NCBI GenBank assembly: GCA_028622995.1
Contig: JAJQJQ010000003.1
Span: 9,858,001 to 9,922,000 of the forward strand
DNA: 64,000 nucleotides
From: Panagrolaimus kolymaensis
Taxonomy: Eukaryota; Nematoda; Chromadorea; Rhabditida; Panagrolaimidae
Direction of reading: 5' to 3'
Shown: positions 1 through 12,181 of the stretch, in pieces
Layout of the letters: the number at the start of each line of letters is the position of its first letter
How positions within the stretch are numbered: position 1 is the first letter of the stretch
Position numbers and translations under genes: made by a program
The notes under the pieces: generated by a model
The model's database searches: none
What the model was told of the DNA's origin: nothing
What the model saw: the letters and a program-made list of their open reading frames with translations, nothing else

Positions 1-887
1 TGAAGTTTCCACAAAATCAACGCAATTTGATTCATCAATTTTATCGCTAAGTGTAGCCTCAACTTTTTCCTGAAAAATTAATTTAATATTTTTGATGTAT
101 AAAATTCAAAAATTTGCTACCTGAAGATTAACGACTCCATATTCATCTGCAAACTTTAATAGTTCTATTAACTCTTTACTATTCAGTTCTGGAATTGGCT
201 TTTCGTATATAAATGCAACTGCAGCGTTAACGGCTGGAAAAGCAAATTTTTTGATGGTAAGTTCGATGTTATCATTAAGTGACGTTTTTTGAAGTTTAGT
301 GAATTTCTCGTGAATAATTGATTTGTGAGCCTAAAAATAAACATTTAAATATAAAGAAAGGAAAAGGAGCATATAAAGCTTATTGGAATTCGTATGCCAT
401 CCGAAGTAATAATCAAATCTTGTTTCGGCATATAACCAATAATCCCATTTAATGGAACAACACACTGGCGATTGATTAGAAAATCAGTGGAATGTTTCCC
501 TTTAAAAACTTTCAAGGTTCCTTTGAAAATCAATGTTAGATACCCATTTTTGACATATTCTTGAGCCTTATCCATAAGAAGAGCATGATCAAAGCACTCA
601 GTATAGTTTGTATCGATTTTTTCATAAAATTGAGAGATAGATGTAGAAAAATCTGCTGATGGAATATCTATTTTGTAATCAGCTTGGATGTTTTTTTCTT
701 TTGAAAAATTTAGCTTGAATCCAATATACACCTTTTTATCTTTTGTCATGGGATAAAAAGAAGTTGAAAAACCAAATTTAATATGAGGACAATCATCGAC
801 AGCATAAAGATAGCTTTCACAAACTGCTAAATCTTTAAGGGCATCTTTGGGAATCTTCCATGATTTTTCAAAATGGTAAATTTCTAC
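1..887 (-). CDS. MATH-BTB protein exons (partial, runs off the window)
   Basis: Proteins of this kind serve as substrate adaptors for Cullin-3 ubiquitin ligases in nematodes. Exons read on the minus strand are 887 to about 386 (MATH-like: an aromatic/Trp start FEKSW, a SYLYAVDD stretch and a closing YLTLIFKG strand), 331-121 (BTB: AHKSIIHEKF, then FPAVNAAVAFIY and ELIELLKFADEYGVVNL) and 69-1 (start of the BACK-like part, continuing off the window). The 120-70 intron is canonical. No GT donor was found at the MATH/BTB junction near 386: the needed boundary reads CCA|ATAAGC. The first exon has no in-frame start and does not join the upstream gene in frame. It may be a real gene with an unseen first exon, or a decayed one. 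Family confidence is good; model confidence is low. Confidence 0.5.
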
Positions 888-902
888 CTGTAACAAAATC
901 AA

Positions 903-1687
903 TTAACAAATAAAATATTTTGAATTAATAAAAAAATCCACATACGTCCTTAGCTTTTTCACCATTTTCATCGTACAAACTTTCTCAGATTGCGTTACTT
1001 CTTCATCAACTGAAAAAGCAGCTGAACCAACTGTCGATAATAATGGGGGGCGAAGTAAACGATCAAAAGTAATTTTTCCTGATTCTATATCCTCTCGAAG
1101 TAAATCAATATTGCATTCAAGAAGAATAGGTAGTAGTTCACTAGGATTTTCTCCTACAATTGCTCCATATTTTTGTAGGAAATCCATTACATTTATTTCA
1201 TTTTTAATATATTGCTGAAATTTTTCTATTAAATAAAAGTCATGAAAGTATATCGAACCTGAATATAATTTAACAAATCTGGAGTTTTATCTCTATTTTT
1301 TCTTCTACAGAATGCAATGAATCCTTTTAAAATTTTAATAAGTCTTTCTTTGCTTTCAATGGCTGTATGTTTTTGCGCAGGCTTTTGTTGTTGTTGTTGA
1401 ACTTGCGGGGATTGGTGCGCCACCATATGCTGTTGCTCTAAGGAAAGTTGAGGAAGTGGTAATATTATCGGCGTAGCCATTTCTTGGTTAATATTCATTT
1501 GTTCTTTGCACTGAATGGGCATATCTTCGTCAACGGTATTATTGGATTGCTGAATATTAATATCTTCTGGTTCACCATCATTTATTTGTATGGCATCATC
1601 AAAATGAATAATATTATATTCTTGTTGATCCTTTCGCTGCAATTGAAGTTTTATGGGGGTTAGAGGCTGCTGTTGCTTTGTTGACAT
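903..1687 (-). CDS. Q-rich protein with TAFH/NHR1-like domain (TAF4-like?)
   Basis: Exon 1 is 1687-1259, starting at the ATG that encodes MSTKQQQ; exon 2 is 1214 down to a TAA/TGA-type stop at 903. The 45-nt intron is in phase 0, and the product is 246 aa. The first 115 residues are Gln-rich and low in complexity. Residues about 115-190 look like a TAFH domain: a basic helix (RLIKILKGFIAFCRR), then LLNYIQQYIKNEINVMDFL, then ENPSELLPILLECNIDLL, with the helix spacing of TAF4/ETO family domains. TAFH domains bind short peptides in transcription complexes. The long C-terminal histone-fold part of TAF4 is absent. Exon 2 also has a good donor (GTATGT at 945), but splicing to the MATH exon at 887 gives an immediate stop. 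The domain call rests on pattern only. Confidence 0.4.
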
Positions 1688-2966
1688 TGAGACCAAATTA
1701 GTGATGAAGAATTAATTATTTTTCTTCTTCGTTAACTATAATTTTTTTCTCAAATAAAAGCATAATGAAAATCGCGTTATTAATACTGTATTTTTCACAA
1801 ATAAAATTAATTCAATTTAATTAAAATAACACACATCCATTTGTTCTCTCTCTTTTCGTAAAAACGATTTGCAAAAAAAAGAAGGCAATGAATTAAATGG
1901 TAAAATTAATAAGGCTTTAAAATTTGCATTTCAAAACGTTACACTTTTAAAACTTTTAATTAAAAAAAGAAGAAAAAAAATCTCTTTTTTTTTTGAGGTG
2001 AAGGTGGTGGCGCGATTATTTTTGGTGATTTTCAAAAAATCATTTTTAAAAAGAAAAATGATTGCGACATAAAAAAGATAACGGTATCTTAGTGACTGGA
2101 GCTTGCCTTTTATTGAAACCATAAAGAAAAGAAAAAAGAAGAAAAAGACCGATCGATGCCACCAACCAATTGAGAGACAAGCCCTCGCCCTACTTACTTG
2201 CTGGCCCGACAATTTATTACCAAATTTTATATGCATGCGCCGCGCGGAGGCAAATGAGTTTTATTTTGAGATTTAATGGCATGAAGATAAATACGCGACA
2301 AAGACAAAAACATGACTATGTATGGTTGCTAAGACGAACAACGAGTGGCAGTCAAAACCTCCGCTTACGAACACATAAATAAATTCAATTTGATTTTAAA
2401 ACAGTTTCGAAACATGCATTTTTAACTAAGAAAATCAATGTATTGACCGCTTGCATATTAAATCAAATTTTCTGCCACAGCGCTCGAAAAAAAAATATTT
2501 TTACATAAACAATTAATTTTCCCATTTTCACAAAAATACAACTTATTTTAGCCAGGGATGAGAGTTATTTTATTTGAATTGAATTAATTATATTTGTGTA
2601 AAATACAGGTTTTACTTCTGTGATTTTTACTCTTATCCTTCTTATCATACGAAAAAAGAGAAATACAAAAATTTGTTATATTTTTTGTTTGATAAATAAA
2701 TGCTAGAGATAAAATAGCACAATAAGTGATCATATTTAAAAGACATAAAATACTTCATTTCTAATAAATCTTTTCTTAAATAAATGGAATGCAAAATTTA
2801 AATTTTTTCTTATTTCTTTTAATTAATAAATATTGTTAAAAAGTGTCTTTCTTTTTTTTTTGCAGAAATAATTTATTTTATATTTTGATATTACAAAACT
2901 TTTGTTCGATATTTAAGGTTTAAAATACATTTATAATAATCTTTTTCAGTTAATGAATGTAAAATA
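1688..2966. other. Intergenic, no gene seen
   Basis: This stretch lies between the 3' end of UFL1 and the start of the Q-rich gene, both on the minus strand. It is AT-rich with A and T homopolymers. A short, more GC-rich part at about 2090-2330 has only unconvincing open frames. It should hold the promoter of the Q-rich gene and the UFL1 3' UTR. Confidence 0.5.
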
Positions 2967-5518
2967 CTAATTAAGATAATCTTTCTGTAAACTTTGTAAA
3001 ATTTCTTTAAATTTAATCCGATCTGGATCTTCTTCAGTGGCTCCTTTTTTCTTAATCAAACTAATAACAAGACTTTGAGCTTCAGTGAGTTTTTCAACAA
3101 CTTCCGATGGAAGGGGTTCATCATCTTTGGAGCAAATATCAGCTAATTTTTTGATTAAAGGACCAACAAATTTTCCTGATGCATAAATGGCTGAATTAGT
3201 TTTGAATCCAATAAATGCAATAATGAAAGCTAAAAGTTCTGATGGTGGATCATTGAGAGTCTCCAATTTATGCTTTGATTCATGAATATAATTTCTGATT
3301 AAATTTTCACGAGTCTTTTTGTCGGGTGAAGTAATTCTTAAACCGCAATCATTTAGCTGATTGATTTTATCGTGGAAAGCTTCAATGTTGGTTAAGTTTT
3401 CAAATAAATCTTTGATGGTTTTTCGAGCCAATGAATCATCGATGTTTTGGATGCATTCGTCGCGAATCTAAAAATACATTCAATTTTTTTGTTTTTGGTA
3501 TCAAATTTTTTTTGTAAACTAACTTTTGGGGTAAGTGTAACTCCTTCAGCGACATCGCTGTAGCTTCTCAAAACTGTAGAAGCAATATCATTTCCCAAAC
3601 TTTTAAGTAAATATTGTTGCAAATCAGCAGCAAAAATTTCATCAGAAAAAATTGAAGTGCCTTGATCGAATATGCAAAAACTATTGTATAATTCTGTGAC
3701 TTTCTTTTGGCATCCCTCAATGGCATTTTTGGATTCTTTAATTCCAGCGCCGCCAGCAGAATATTGAGCTTCCAATTGTTTTCGGAAAGCTTCGTTACAT
3801 TGAGTCAAAAGAATTTCAGAAATGTCAGGAATTAATTCGGTTGGAATATTTGGAGAGTTCTCAAGTTTGCTGGTTACTTCATTTTCATCCAAGGAATACC
3901 CAGAAATAATATTTCTCAAAATATCGCCATCACTGGTTTGCGTTGCTTTTTTACTGGCGGCTGGTTTCTTTCCACCGCCGCCACCTTTTTTCTTATTTTT
4001 TCCTGCACCGCCACCGCTTCCCCAATCATCCTGAAATAAATATGTAAATTTTTAGCTAATTTTTTTAAAAATTGTTTCATTTGACTTACATCTTCTTCTT
4101 TATTTTTTCCACCTCCACCACCGCCATGGCCACCTTTATTGGTTTTTTGATCTTTTAAAGCTTCTCTCATTTCAGGCAAAATTCGAGTTGCTTCTTCAGA
4201 AATATAACTTTCCAAAACATTTTTAGCTTTTTCAAGCATAATTTCATTAAACAAAAAGTTGTTGTTTGAATTTTCTGGATAATGCCATTTGGAATCTTTA
4301 TTTTCAGCGATCATCATTTCAATTATGGAATTTATATCTTCTTCTTCGAAGCCTTCAGCAATGTTGTTAATGACATCCTCAATATTGCAATAATTTTTTT
4401 CACGCATGATTTCTAAAAATATTTTCATGTTTTTTAAAAATAGGGATAAATGAAAAAAATAACAAAACCTTGAACATTATCCAAAATTTGAATATATAAA
4501 TCTTTGAGAAGCACCATATTCGGCAAATACATTAATTGTGAGCATTCATTTGGGCTTAAAACTTTTGAGAAAAATGCATTATTATTTTGAACATTCATTT
4601 TTCGCAAATTATCGTTGGAAATATGCCGTTGGCTGAGAAGAGTGTCTCGAACATATCGCTTGACTAAAGCACTTTGAACTTCAGGAACATAAACGGATTT
4701 CAATGAATTTTTTGAACCATTAATTTCGCCATTCAATAATTTATTCGCCAAAAGTTCATTAAGAATTTTGAAGAAAAGTGTTTCAGGAATATTTAACGCT
4801 TCAAAATAAGAACTCAAAGATGTGGAATAAGTTGTGGCTCGAGTGGCACTAAGGAGTCGATCTTTTTGAATTTCAATGAATTTTTTTGTGTAAAGTTGAT
4901 CCCCCTCTTTAACAGCGTGGACTTTGTTCCCAACTTCAGAAATCACGTGTTGATTAAGAAATTCGATGGGAATGTTCCAGAAATTAGTTAGATGAAGAAT
5001 TGAAAGTTGTCCAACATCATCCAAAAGTTTATTGAGCTTCGTGCAAAGTTGATCGATGAATTCTCTGAAGAAAAAAAGTTTTTTAGATAAAAATCTTTAA
5101 ATTTTTTTAAAATCTTACGCTGTAATTAATTCCCCTGCAGAAATTAAATAAGTGCTAGGCAAACTTTTGACCAATGCATTCACTCCTTGTTCAGCATTTT
5201 TTAAATCCTCGTTTAACTTTGCTGCAAGAGTTGTAATTGCAATTCGTCCATCAGCTCCGGCGCATTGATGCTTGATTTCAGTAACCAAATGCTTGCGAGT
5301 AATATATTCTTTTCCATCGCAAGTAAATACAACATCGATAAGTTTAGTTGTAATTAAACGAGAAATAATTTCAACGCAATTTGAATCCGAAAGTCTAAAA
5401 AAAAACATTTTTTGTAGTTTTGATTTTTGTTTTTGGTTGGAACTTACTTTTCCGCAGCTTCAGTGGATTGAATTCGCTGTAAATCCGCTGCAAGCTTTTG
5501 AATTTCAGCCCAAGACAT
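2967..5518 (-). CDS. UFL1: E3 UFM1-protein ligase 1 (UFL1)
   Basis: UFL1 is the E3 ligase that, with the ER-anchored partner UFBP1/DDRGK1, transfers the ubiquitin-like UFM1 to targets such as ribosomal protein RPL26 at the ER. Six exons (5518-5448, 5394-5119, 5064-4469, 4412-4090, 4030-3524, 3467-2967) sum to 757 aa, close to the roughly 790 aa of animal UFL1. Diagnostic stretches include the N terminus MSWAEIQKLAADLQR, DGKEYITRKHL, the winged-helix repeats, a Gly/Lys-rich low-complexity linker around the exon 4/5 junction (GGHGGGGGGKNK), and RKTIKDLFE followed by the C-terminal helical region. The catalytic type is scaffold-like, so no active-site Cys is expected. TTTTTAG sits directly before GATATG, suggesting a trans-splice acceptor. 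All splice phases agree and no lesion was seen. Confidence 0.93.
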
Positions 5519-5530
5519 ATCCTAAAAATA
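5519..5530 (-). promoter_or_regulatory. Putative spliced-leader acceptor of UFL1
   Basis: On the minus strand ATTTTTAG is followed by GATATG, so an acceptor consensus ends 3 nt before the start codon. No upstream coding exon is needed because the ATG matches the conserved UFL1 N terminus. This fits nematode SL trans-splicing, although a 5' UTR intron would look the same. Confidence 0.45.
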
Positions 5531-6660
5531 ATTATATATGCTTTGAGTTTAAAAAAAGGCGACGATTTGATTTATTTCGAAAATGGCCAACGCAACTGAT
5601 AAAGTTTCAATATATTTTCGTTACGGGATTTTTTACATTCGAGTAAAATGTTAAATGAGTTAAACATAAACATTAAAATTTGAGAGTATTTTAAAAAAAG
5701 CTTTTTTAATTTTCTATTCTCTGTCTTCAGGTTTTGAAGGTTTTGTAAAAAGTAAAAGTACATTGATAAAAAAATATCCTCTGATTAAAAGCATGGTATA
5801 AAAGTATTTTAGCAAAGCTAATATTTGAAGGTCATTGTGTTTCAAAGGTATAAAATCCAAAGCAACTTACTTTATTTTAAATCAGTATGATAGATAAAAA
5901 CTTTTAATATAACATGTTTATGTTCCGTTTTTTACTTTTCATTCAACAGTATTATTTTATTATAGCTTAAAATATTTTGATGTATTTTGCATCCTTTTGT
6001 GATCATGTTTGATTTTATTGTCTGACAGCAGCGCCTTTTTTTCGCAGCTTTTTTGCTATCTATTTTTTTTTTAAAGCAAAAGGGAAATATATTGAACACC
6101 GCACCCAGCTGGACTTTAACATCACTGATAAAAGACAATCGCGACTAGGAGCTTTTTTTAATTCATAGAGTTCATTCAAATTGCGTACTTGTAGCTCGAA
6201 GCCGAAAGGAGCCATATCTCACGTACATATCATATCGAAAGATAAGTGCAAGAAATAGACAATATATAAGATCAAATAAAAATGCAACAAATATCCAAAA
6301 ATTTTTTTACCAAAACCATTTAAATTTGTTTTAAATATTTATATTACTTAGCATATCCAGAGTATCACAACTTTATTTTTTTTGTCTTGATTCTCACTTT
6401 AAATATTACTGCAATCATTAAAGCTCTGGAAGATTTTCGACATGTTAAACATGATTTTATTTTTATCTTATTTTTTTTCTTTTTGCACGGTAATTTTTTT
6501 ACAAATACATTTTTTAGACAAAGAAAAATTAAGTTAGACTTTTTACAAAACAAAAATATTTTATTTTTTACTAAAATTCAACCGTATGAGTTTCATGATT
6601 GATTTATGGTTTTTAATTATGATTATAAAATGAGCACTAAAATTTTTTTGGAAATTCTAG
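5531..6660. other. Intergenic, no gene seen
   Basis: This lies between the divergent UFL1 (-) and protease (+) genes. It is AT-rich with T-runs. The first coding exon of the protease (start codon and signal peptide) should lie here but no convincing candidate was found. Short open frames are low-complexity Phe/Lys/Ile translations. Confidence 0.45.
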
Positions 6661-7635
6661 ATAGCTGGAAACTTCGGTATTTTTGGCGGAAATGATGTTC
6701 CTGAAGATGTTTATAAAAAAAGTCATAGCTTCTTTGTAGCAATTTCCAAAGCTAAGCCCCAATTCGACAATGATATTTTATGTGGTGGCTCATTAATAAG
6801 CCCAAAATCAGTTTTGACTAATGTACATTGCATAAATAAAAGGTAACTGTTAACTTAACTTAATAATTTATTCATGTCTCAAAATTTTAGCCCTGGCGGA
6901 ACTTATAAAAGATACCGAGTCATCGTGGGGTCTCGCCAAAGATTTGATGGGAGCTACATAGAAATTGCTGATGTGATTCCACATCCAAAGTACGTCAATA
7001 AATATAGTGGCTATGATATAGCCATTATAATGTAAGTTTTTTTTACGGTTCTACAACTTTCGAATTAAAATGATACTATTTTTGTTTATACCGCTTATAA
7101 ACATCCAAAAAAAATTTTGATTTTTAGTTTGAAAGACCCAGTTGATTATTTTGAAGATATATTTGGTGACAGTTACCCTATTGATCTTCCAAGTGGACAT
7201 ATTGTTCCTGGGGAAATGTGTACTTTTCTCGGGTTTGGAGCATCGTATATGGATGGAAGAAAAGAAAAGTTCCCAAAAATTTTACAATGGGCAGAATGGC
7301 CAGTTATAGACCTTGAAAGATGCAAAGCTTGGATCAAAGCGCGTGAAGGGCGCAATGTAACGAATCCCAATTTGTTGTGCGCTGGCCATATGGATGATGA
7401 CATCTTGGGTGTTGGATGTCAAGGAGACTCAGGCGGACCATTTATTTGTATGAAAAATGGTCGCTTTGAATTATACGTAAGAACCTTAAATATCAGGAAG
7501 AGTTTTCTTTAATAAAGATTATTATAGGGTGTGTTCACATTCGGATATGACTGCACTGAAACTCGAGTACCAAATGGTTTTGTAGACCTCACAAAACCTG
7601 ATATTCGAGAGTTTATTGATGAAAATAAAAAGTAA
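6661..7635 (+). CDS. Trypsin-like serine protease (S1), 5' exon not found
   Basis: Four exons (6661-6842, 6891-7031, 7128-7476, 7528-7635) join in phase and encode a nearly complete S1 domain. The mature N terminus is degenerate (IAGNFGIFGGNDV). LCGGSLISPKSVLTNVHC supplies the catalytic His, YDIAII the Asp, and GCQGDSGGPF the Ser, so the triad is complete. The C terminus carries the closing GVFTFGYDC strand and a final helix. The first exon begins directly at an acceptor (ATTCTAG), so the signal peptide and start must lie upstream and were not identified. The gene lies 298 bp upstream of a serpin whose predicted P1 residue is Arg, which fits a trypsin-like partner, though the pairing is only positional. 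S1A family is the clear call; the substrate is unknown. Confidence 0.82.
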
Positions 7636-7933
7636 TATAATTGAATTATTTCATAAAATTTCATTTTTAATATGTATACCTTTTTGCACATACATATAAT
7701 AAAAAATGATAAAATAAAATATACCAATTGTCATCCATCACAAAATACCAAAAAATTTAAGAGAGGATGCACGAAAATATTAAATGGCAATTATGTTCTT
7801 TCTCAACTGATTTTTCTTCTTCTTAATGAAAGTTATAAACAGAAAATTGTTCGTTTCTATTTAAAAGATTTTCCGAAAAATATTTATAAAAAATCAAAAC
7901 TAGATTTGTTCTATTCAGCGTAAAAAAGTTATC

Positions 7934-9508
7934 ATGAGTTTTGAATCTGAAGTAAACTTTTGTCTGAATTATTTGAAAGCCACTGATTCCAAAAATCCAT
8001 CTGTTTTCTCCCCAGCTTCTATTTCGAATGCTCTAGCAATGGTTTATGCAGGAGCAAATGGTAAAACCGCTGATGAAATTGCTAATGTTCTTGGTCAAAG
8101 TATGCAATTTTTTAAACTTGCTACTTTTTTATTATTTAAAACATTTTTAGATAAAAGCAGAGAGGAAATAATTGAATATTATTCTAATTTTATGAAGAAA
8201 ATCAAATCAATGGATGATTATGCTGCATCTGATACTTGGAGAGAATTTGAAGGTTTACCAAAAGTTATAGTTGCCAATCAGTTGTTTATTTCTCGTTTAA
8301 TCGAACCATTGGATTCATTTAAAAAAGAAATGAATGAGAAATTTGACGGTGCTTTCAAACAAGTTAATTTTGCTGATGATTCAGCAATGAAAGTGAGTAT
8401 TTAAATTTTTCAAAAATGTGTAAAAAATCTAAACAAGAAAAATTTTGAGTTGAAATAAAATTCATTTTTATATCCAAAACTTTATAAAACTTTCTTTGTT
8501 AAAAAAAAAGAAAGTGCTCAGTAAATTTTAAATTTATATTATTTTAAAATCCATTTCAACGAAAAATAAAAAATCGTGAAAAACTTATTAACTATTAACT
8601 TTAATTACCTTTTTTAAACATTAAAAAATATTTCAGGATATCAACAATTTTGTTAAAGATGCAACAAAAGGAAAAATAGAAACGTTTGTTGACAGTGATA
8701 CTTTAACACCGGCGCCATCCATAATGCTTGTAAACGTTATTTATTTTATCGCAAATTGGAGTGATCGATTTAAACCAAGGCATGAAGCCATGTTTCATTC
8801 AAACCCCCCTCGGAAAATGAATATGATGACTGGAAATTTCTTTCACATCAAATACGCTGAAGATAAAAATTGGAAAGCTGTTCAACTTCCTTATAAAGGA
8901 GAAAGAGTTTTTATGTTCGTTGTCTTGCCTAAGAAAAAAGATGGTTTGGAAGCTTTAATCCAATCCTTTGATTATTCAATGTTTATGAAATGCGCCAAAG
9001 GGTAATTTTCACTAAACTTTTTACATTTTATAAAAATTTATTTTTTCAGTTCTTTTATTTGTAATAAAATTGATGTCACAATTCCAGTGTTTAAAATTTC
9101 TGCAAAATATGATTTAGAAGATACTTTAAAAAATATTGGAATCAGTGAAATGTTTCAAGATTGGGCGGATTTAACAAAGATGTTTGATCAAGGGCATGCC
9201 ATCGATCAAGCTATACACAGCGCCACAATAAGTGTAAAGATTAATGTTTAAAAAAAAGGTTAAAAATCAATTAACAAAAATTTGATTTTTTTAAGGTTGA
9301 TGAATACGGAACTGAAGCGAGTGCAGCCACAAATTTTGGTGCAGTCCCAAGAAGTGCGGCACATCCAAAAAAATTTATCGCCAACCATCCTTTCCTTTAT
9401 TTCATTGTTTCAATGGAACAAATTGAAAAAACTGGAGAAAACAGTGAAGATTTTGCAAGACCTGAATACATTCCTAACCAAATTCTATTTGCTGGGGTAT
9501 ATTGTTAA
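7934..9508 (+). CDS. Serpin, copy 1 (predicted inhibitory)
   Basis: Serpins trap serine or cysteine proteases through cleavage of an exposed loop. Five exons (7934-8099, 8151-8392, 8637-9001, 9050-9233, 9296-9508) sum to 389 aa, the normal family length. Features are NPSVFSPASISNALAMVYAGANG near the N terminus, LVNVIYFIANW, the breach/shutter region, and a reactive-loop hinge GTEASAAT that matches the consensus of inhibitory serpins. Counting from the conserved Glu (P17), P1-P1' is Arg-Ser, pointing to trypsin-like targets. HPFLYFIVS and the final FAGVY strand follow. No signal peptide is visible, so it may act inside the cell. The last intron ends in TTTTTTTAAG. A TATA-like ATTTATAAAAAA lies about 45 nt before the ATG. 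It is almost identical to the serpin at 14584, introns included. Confidence 0.93.
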
Positions 9509-10414
9509 ATTTTTCTTGTATTCAAGTATTCAATCCAATAAATTAAACAAAAATTTTTCATCTTTGTTTTTAAAAGAGAAAATTTTGATAAAATCTTGAA
9601 ATTAAAATTAACAAAAAATAGGATGTACTTTTTTTATCTTTGATATTAGCTGAAGCTCCTTTAAATCCTCAAAATAAAAAAAAGAATTTGTCAATGTATT
9701 ATTGATGGAAAACTCATAAGAAATATTGATGATCTTAATGGCAATTCTTAAAGTCCATGAAATACAAATGGGAAAAAGCCAATACCATTTATTTATATGC
9801 AAAAGCTACAAACTTTTGAATGTCAGCCCAAGACGTATTTTTTAGCTGCTAAATTAATTTTAAACAAAAAAATAGAGTAAACAATGGTAAAATGCAAAAA
9901 AAATTACTTCCAAATGACCATGAATTTAGCTGATAAATATGTTCTAAATATTTTCTTTTCGTTTTAGAACAAATTAAAGTGAAGGAAATTGTTTACTCTA
10001 TTTTTTTCAAAAAAAAGAAAGAAAGATGAATTACAAAATCATAGCATAAAGGATACATAATAAATTTTTTTTAAGTTTTAAAAAGTTTTATTTTTTTTTT
10101 TAAATTATCACTAAATATTCACAAAATTAACGGTTATTTACACCCCTATTTTTCTGAAGCTACTTGAGTATAAAGAGGGTCATCACCAGAAGTCACATAT
10201 ATGAGATAAAATGTGCCAGAAAACTGATATAAGAGTTTTTGTAATTGGTTGATTTTTTTTTGTATGGTAAAGTATGCTTAGTGGCTATTTTTGAGAAATT
10301 TAGTTGACCCGAATAAAAAGCTGCTGTCATTTTACGATTTTTCTTTGCTTTTTTTTGTTCGTTGAAATTATTTTGTCAATTAACTTTATTTGTTTTATTT
10401 TTAGTTTATTAAAT
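9509..10414. other. Intergenic with duplicated 3' flank and a small UFL1 relic
   Basis: The first 100-150 bp after the serpin stop resemble the flank of the second serpin (shared AACAAAAAATAGGATGT). At 9798-9836 the minus strand reads like UFL1 exon 1 with ATG changed to ACG (SWADIQKF). From 9840 the sequence is AT-rich; the promoter of the next gene should be near 10270-10414. Confidence 0.45.
9798..9836 (-). pseudogene. Relic of UFL1 exon 1
   Basis: About 38 bp on the minus strand match the 5' end of UFL1 exon 1 at 5484-5518 with a few substitutions. The start codon has become ACG, followed by codons for SWADIQKF. No further UFL1 exon follows. The match is short, so chance is not fully excluded. 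Confidence 0.4.
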
Positions 10415-12181
10415 ATGGACCCAAAAATAATTTTCATTGATGGCAAACCTTATCTACGATTATTGGCTCTTCCACCAAAAATGATTAAATTTGTCATTAA
10501 AAGCGCAAATGCTGAAGTTATGAGAAAGCTTTACTTTTCATGCAAATATTTTTACAAGAAAGCTACATATTGCATCGTCGATAAAATAAATTTTGAAAGC
10601 TGTAAGAAAAGTAGACTGGAAGTTGAGAATTTTGATGATGTCATTGATGTTTATGAAAATGATGAATTTGAATTATTTAACAACATTTGGGTTACTCAAG
10701 AAGTTCATGTTGAAAAATATAAAAGTCATAGATTTTTATTACCAAAAGTTGTTCGATGTGATGCCCGCTTAATTATTATCGAAGGTGGTCATTTGTCATA
10801 TGAAGAATATAAAATATTAACAAAATCTGGTAAAGTCGAAGAACTTGAATTAGAGTATGTAAGAATTAGCCATCCCGATGGTTCAGATGTGGCCATTGAA
10901 AATTTATTGAAATATGTTCCAGCTGCTTATAATATTTTGTAAGGATTAAATTTAAATTTAAAAATTTTAAGTTTTTTAATTTTTAGCGCTAGAAAATGCC
11001 ACTCAACGACCCAAACAATGGAAGAATTATTAAAGATTCAATGGAAACGAAAATTTAATAGTTTTTATTTGCAAATTGGTGAGAATATTCCTCTGGATAA
11101 GGATTTGTTTGATGTATTTATTAAAGTAAGTTATTTTTTTATTTTTCCTGTTATTTTCTAAAATTAATTTTGAAGAAAAATGTAGGTGAGAATGTGAAGG
11201 CTCTTTTCGAAGCTGGTAGTAATTTCGAAACATATCATTTCCAAAAGCCAATAAGTTGCGAAATTCCCCAAATTGAAAGCCATGAACCACCAAAAAAAGA
11301 AACTGAATCTGCAAATCAAAAAGGATTACCAAAACCAATAATAAATTATATTGTTGAAGCAGCAAATGAAAATGTCATGAAAAAGTTTCATCGAATCTCC
11401 AAATATTTCTTTAAAAAGGCTCCATATTTATTTGTGGATTACATTGATTACGATAGATTCACATTTCGCTATAAATCAATAGAATTGGAAAATTTTAAAG
11501 GAAAAAACTGTTGGGTTACTGATACATATTATATCGACGATTCAGAGGCATTAGCTAGATTAGAATTTTTAGCGCCAAAAATACGGAGATGCAATAAAAT
11601 TAGCTCTAGTACATATATATCTCAAAAAAATTTTGAATTAATATCAAAGTTCGAAAGTCTCAAGGGTTTATATGTTTATAAAATATATGATGAAAACAGA
11701 GATATTATAACTTTGGAAAATTTTTTGACTCCTTTAATTAATTTGGAAAAAATAGCGTACGTTTTTTTTTGAATTTTTTTTATTCTAAAAAAAACAATAT
11801 TTTAGTATCGAAGGTTGTCAAGTAACAAATCTAACAATGAATAGTTTAATAGAACTTCCATTTAAAAATAAAATCAAAAAATTATATATTGTGGATATTG
11901 AAGGAATGTTTGATTTTAAAATATTTTTCGCATTTTTACAAGTAAATCTAGTTTTTCATAAAATAGTTTTTATAGTTTTTATTATTCACTTTCAGAAAGC
12001 ACTTGCTCCCAAAGCTGAAGTATTGATACACTTTGTTGATTTTGATGAAAATGAAGAAGGTCGTATCGTTTTCAACAAATCGATGAAACTAAAATTAGAA
12101 ACATGGAAACCAAAGAAGGATAGACCTGCATTTAAAGTTATTCCAAGGGAAGATACAGGTGATATTGATAGAGATATCTAA
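10415..12181 (+). CDS. Two-module F-box-like protein, copy 1 (intact)
   Basis: The start is the ATG at 10415, shortly after an acceptor-like TTTTTAG. Five exons (10415-10938, 10987-11125, 11176-11756, 11806-11941, 11996-12181) give 521 aa with consistent phases. The protein consists of two repeats of one module. Each begins with an F-box-like helix set (LPPKMIKFVIKSANAEVMRKLYF.CKYFYKKA in the first, LPKPIINYIVEAANENVMKKFH..SKYFFKKA in the second). Each then has an acidic LE(N)F stretch, a conserved W-V-T, an I.RC(D/N) motif and a closing leucine-rich segment. No transmembrane segment or signal is seen. F-box proteins are SCF ligase adaptors, but this motif is too degenerate to be sure. Paralogs lie at 12571 and 18675, and a one-module relative at 23059/32667. 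This copy has TGG at the position where both paralogs have TGA. Confidence 0.75.

Noticed and set aside
1869..2382. Open frames in the UFL1 downstream flank
   Set aside because: Short, overlapping on both strands, no splice sites or recognisable motifs.
7173..7403. Minus-strand open frame in the protease
   Set aside because: Shadow of the S1 protease exon on the other strand.
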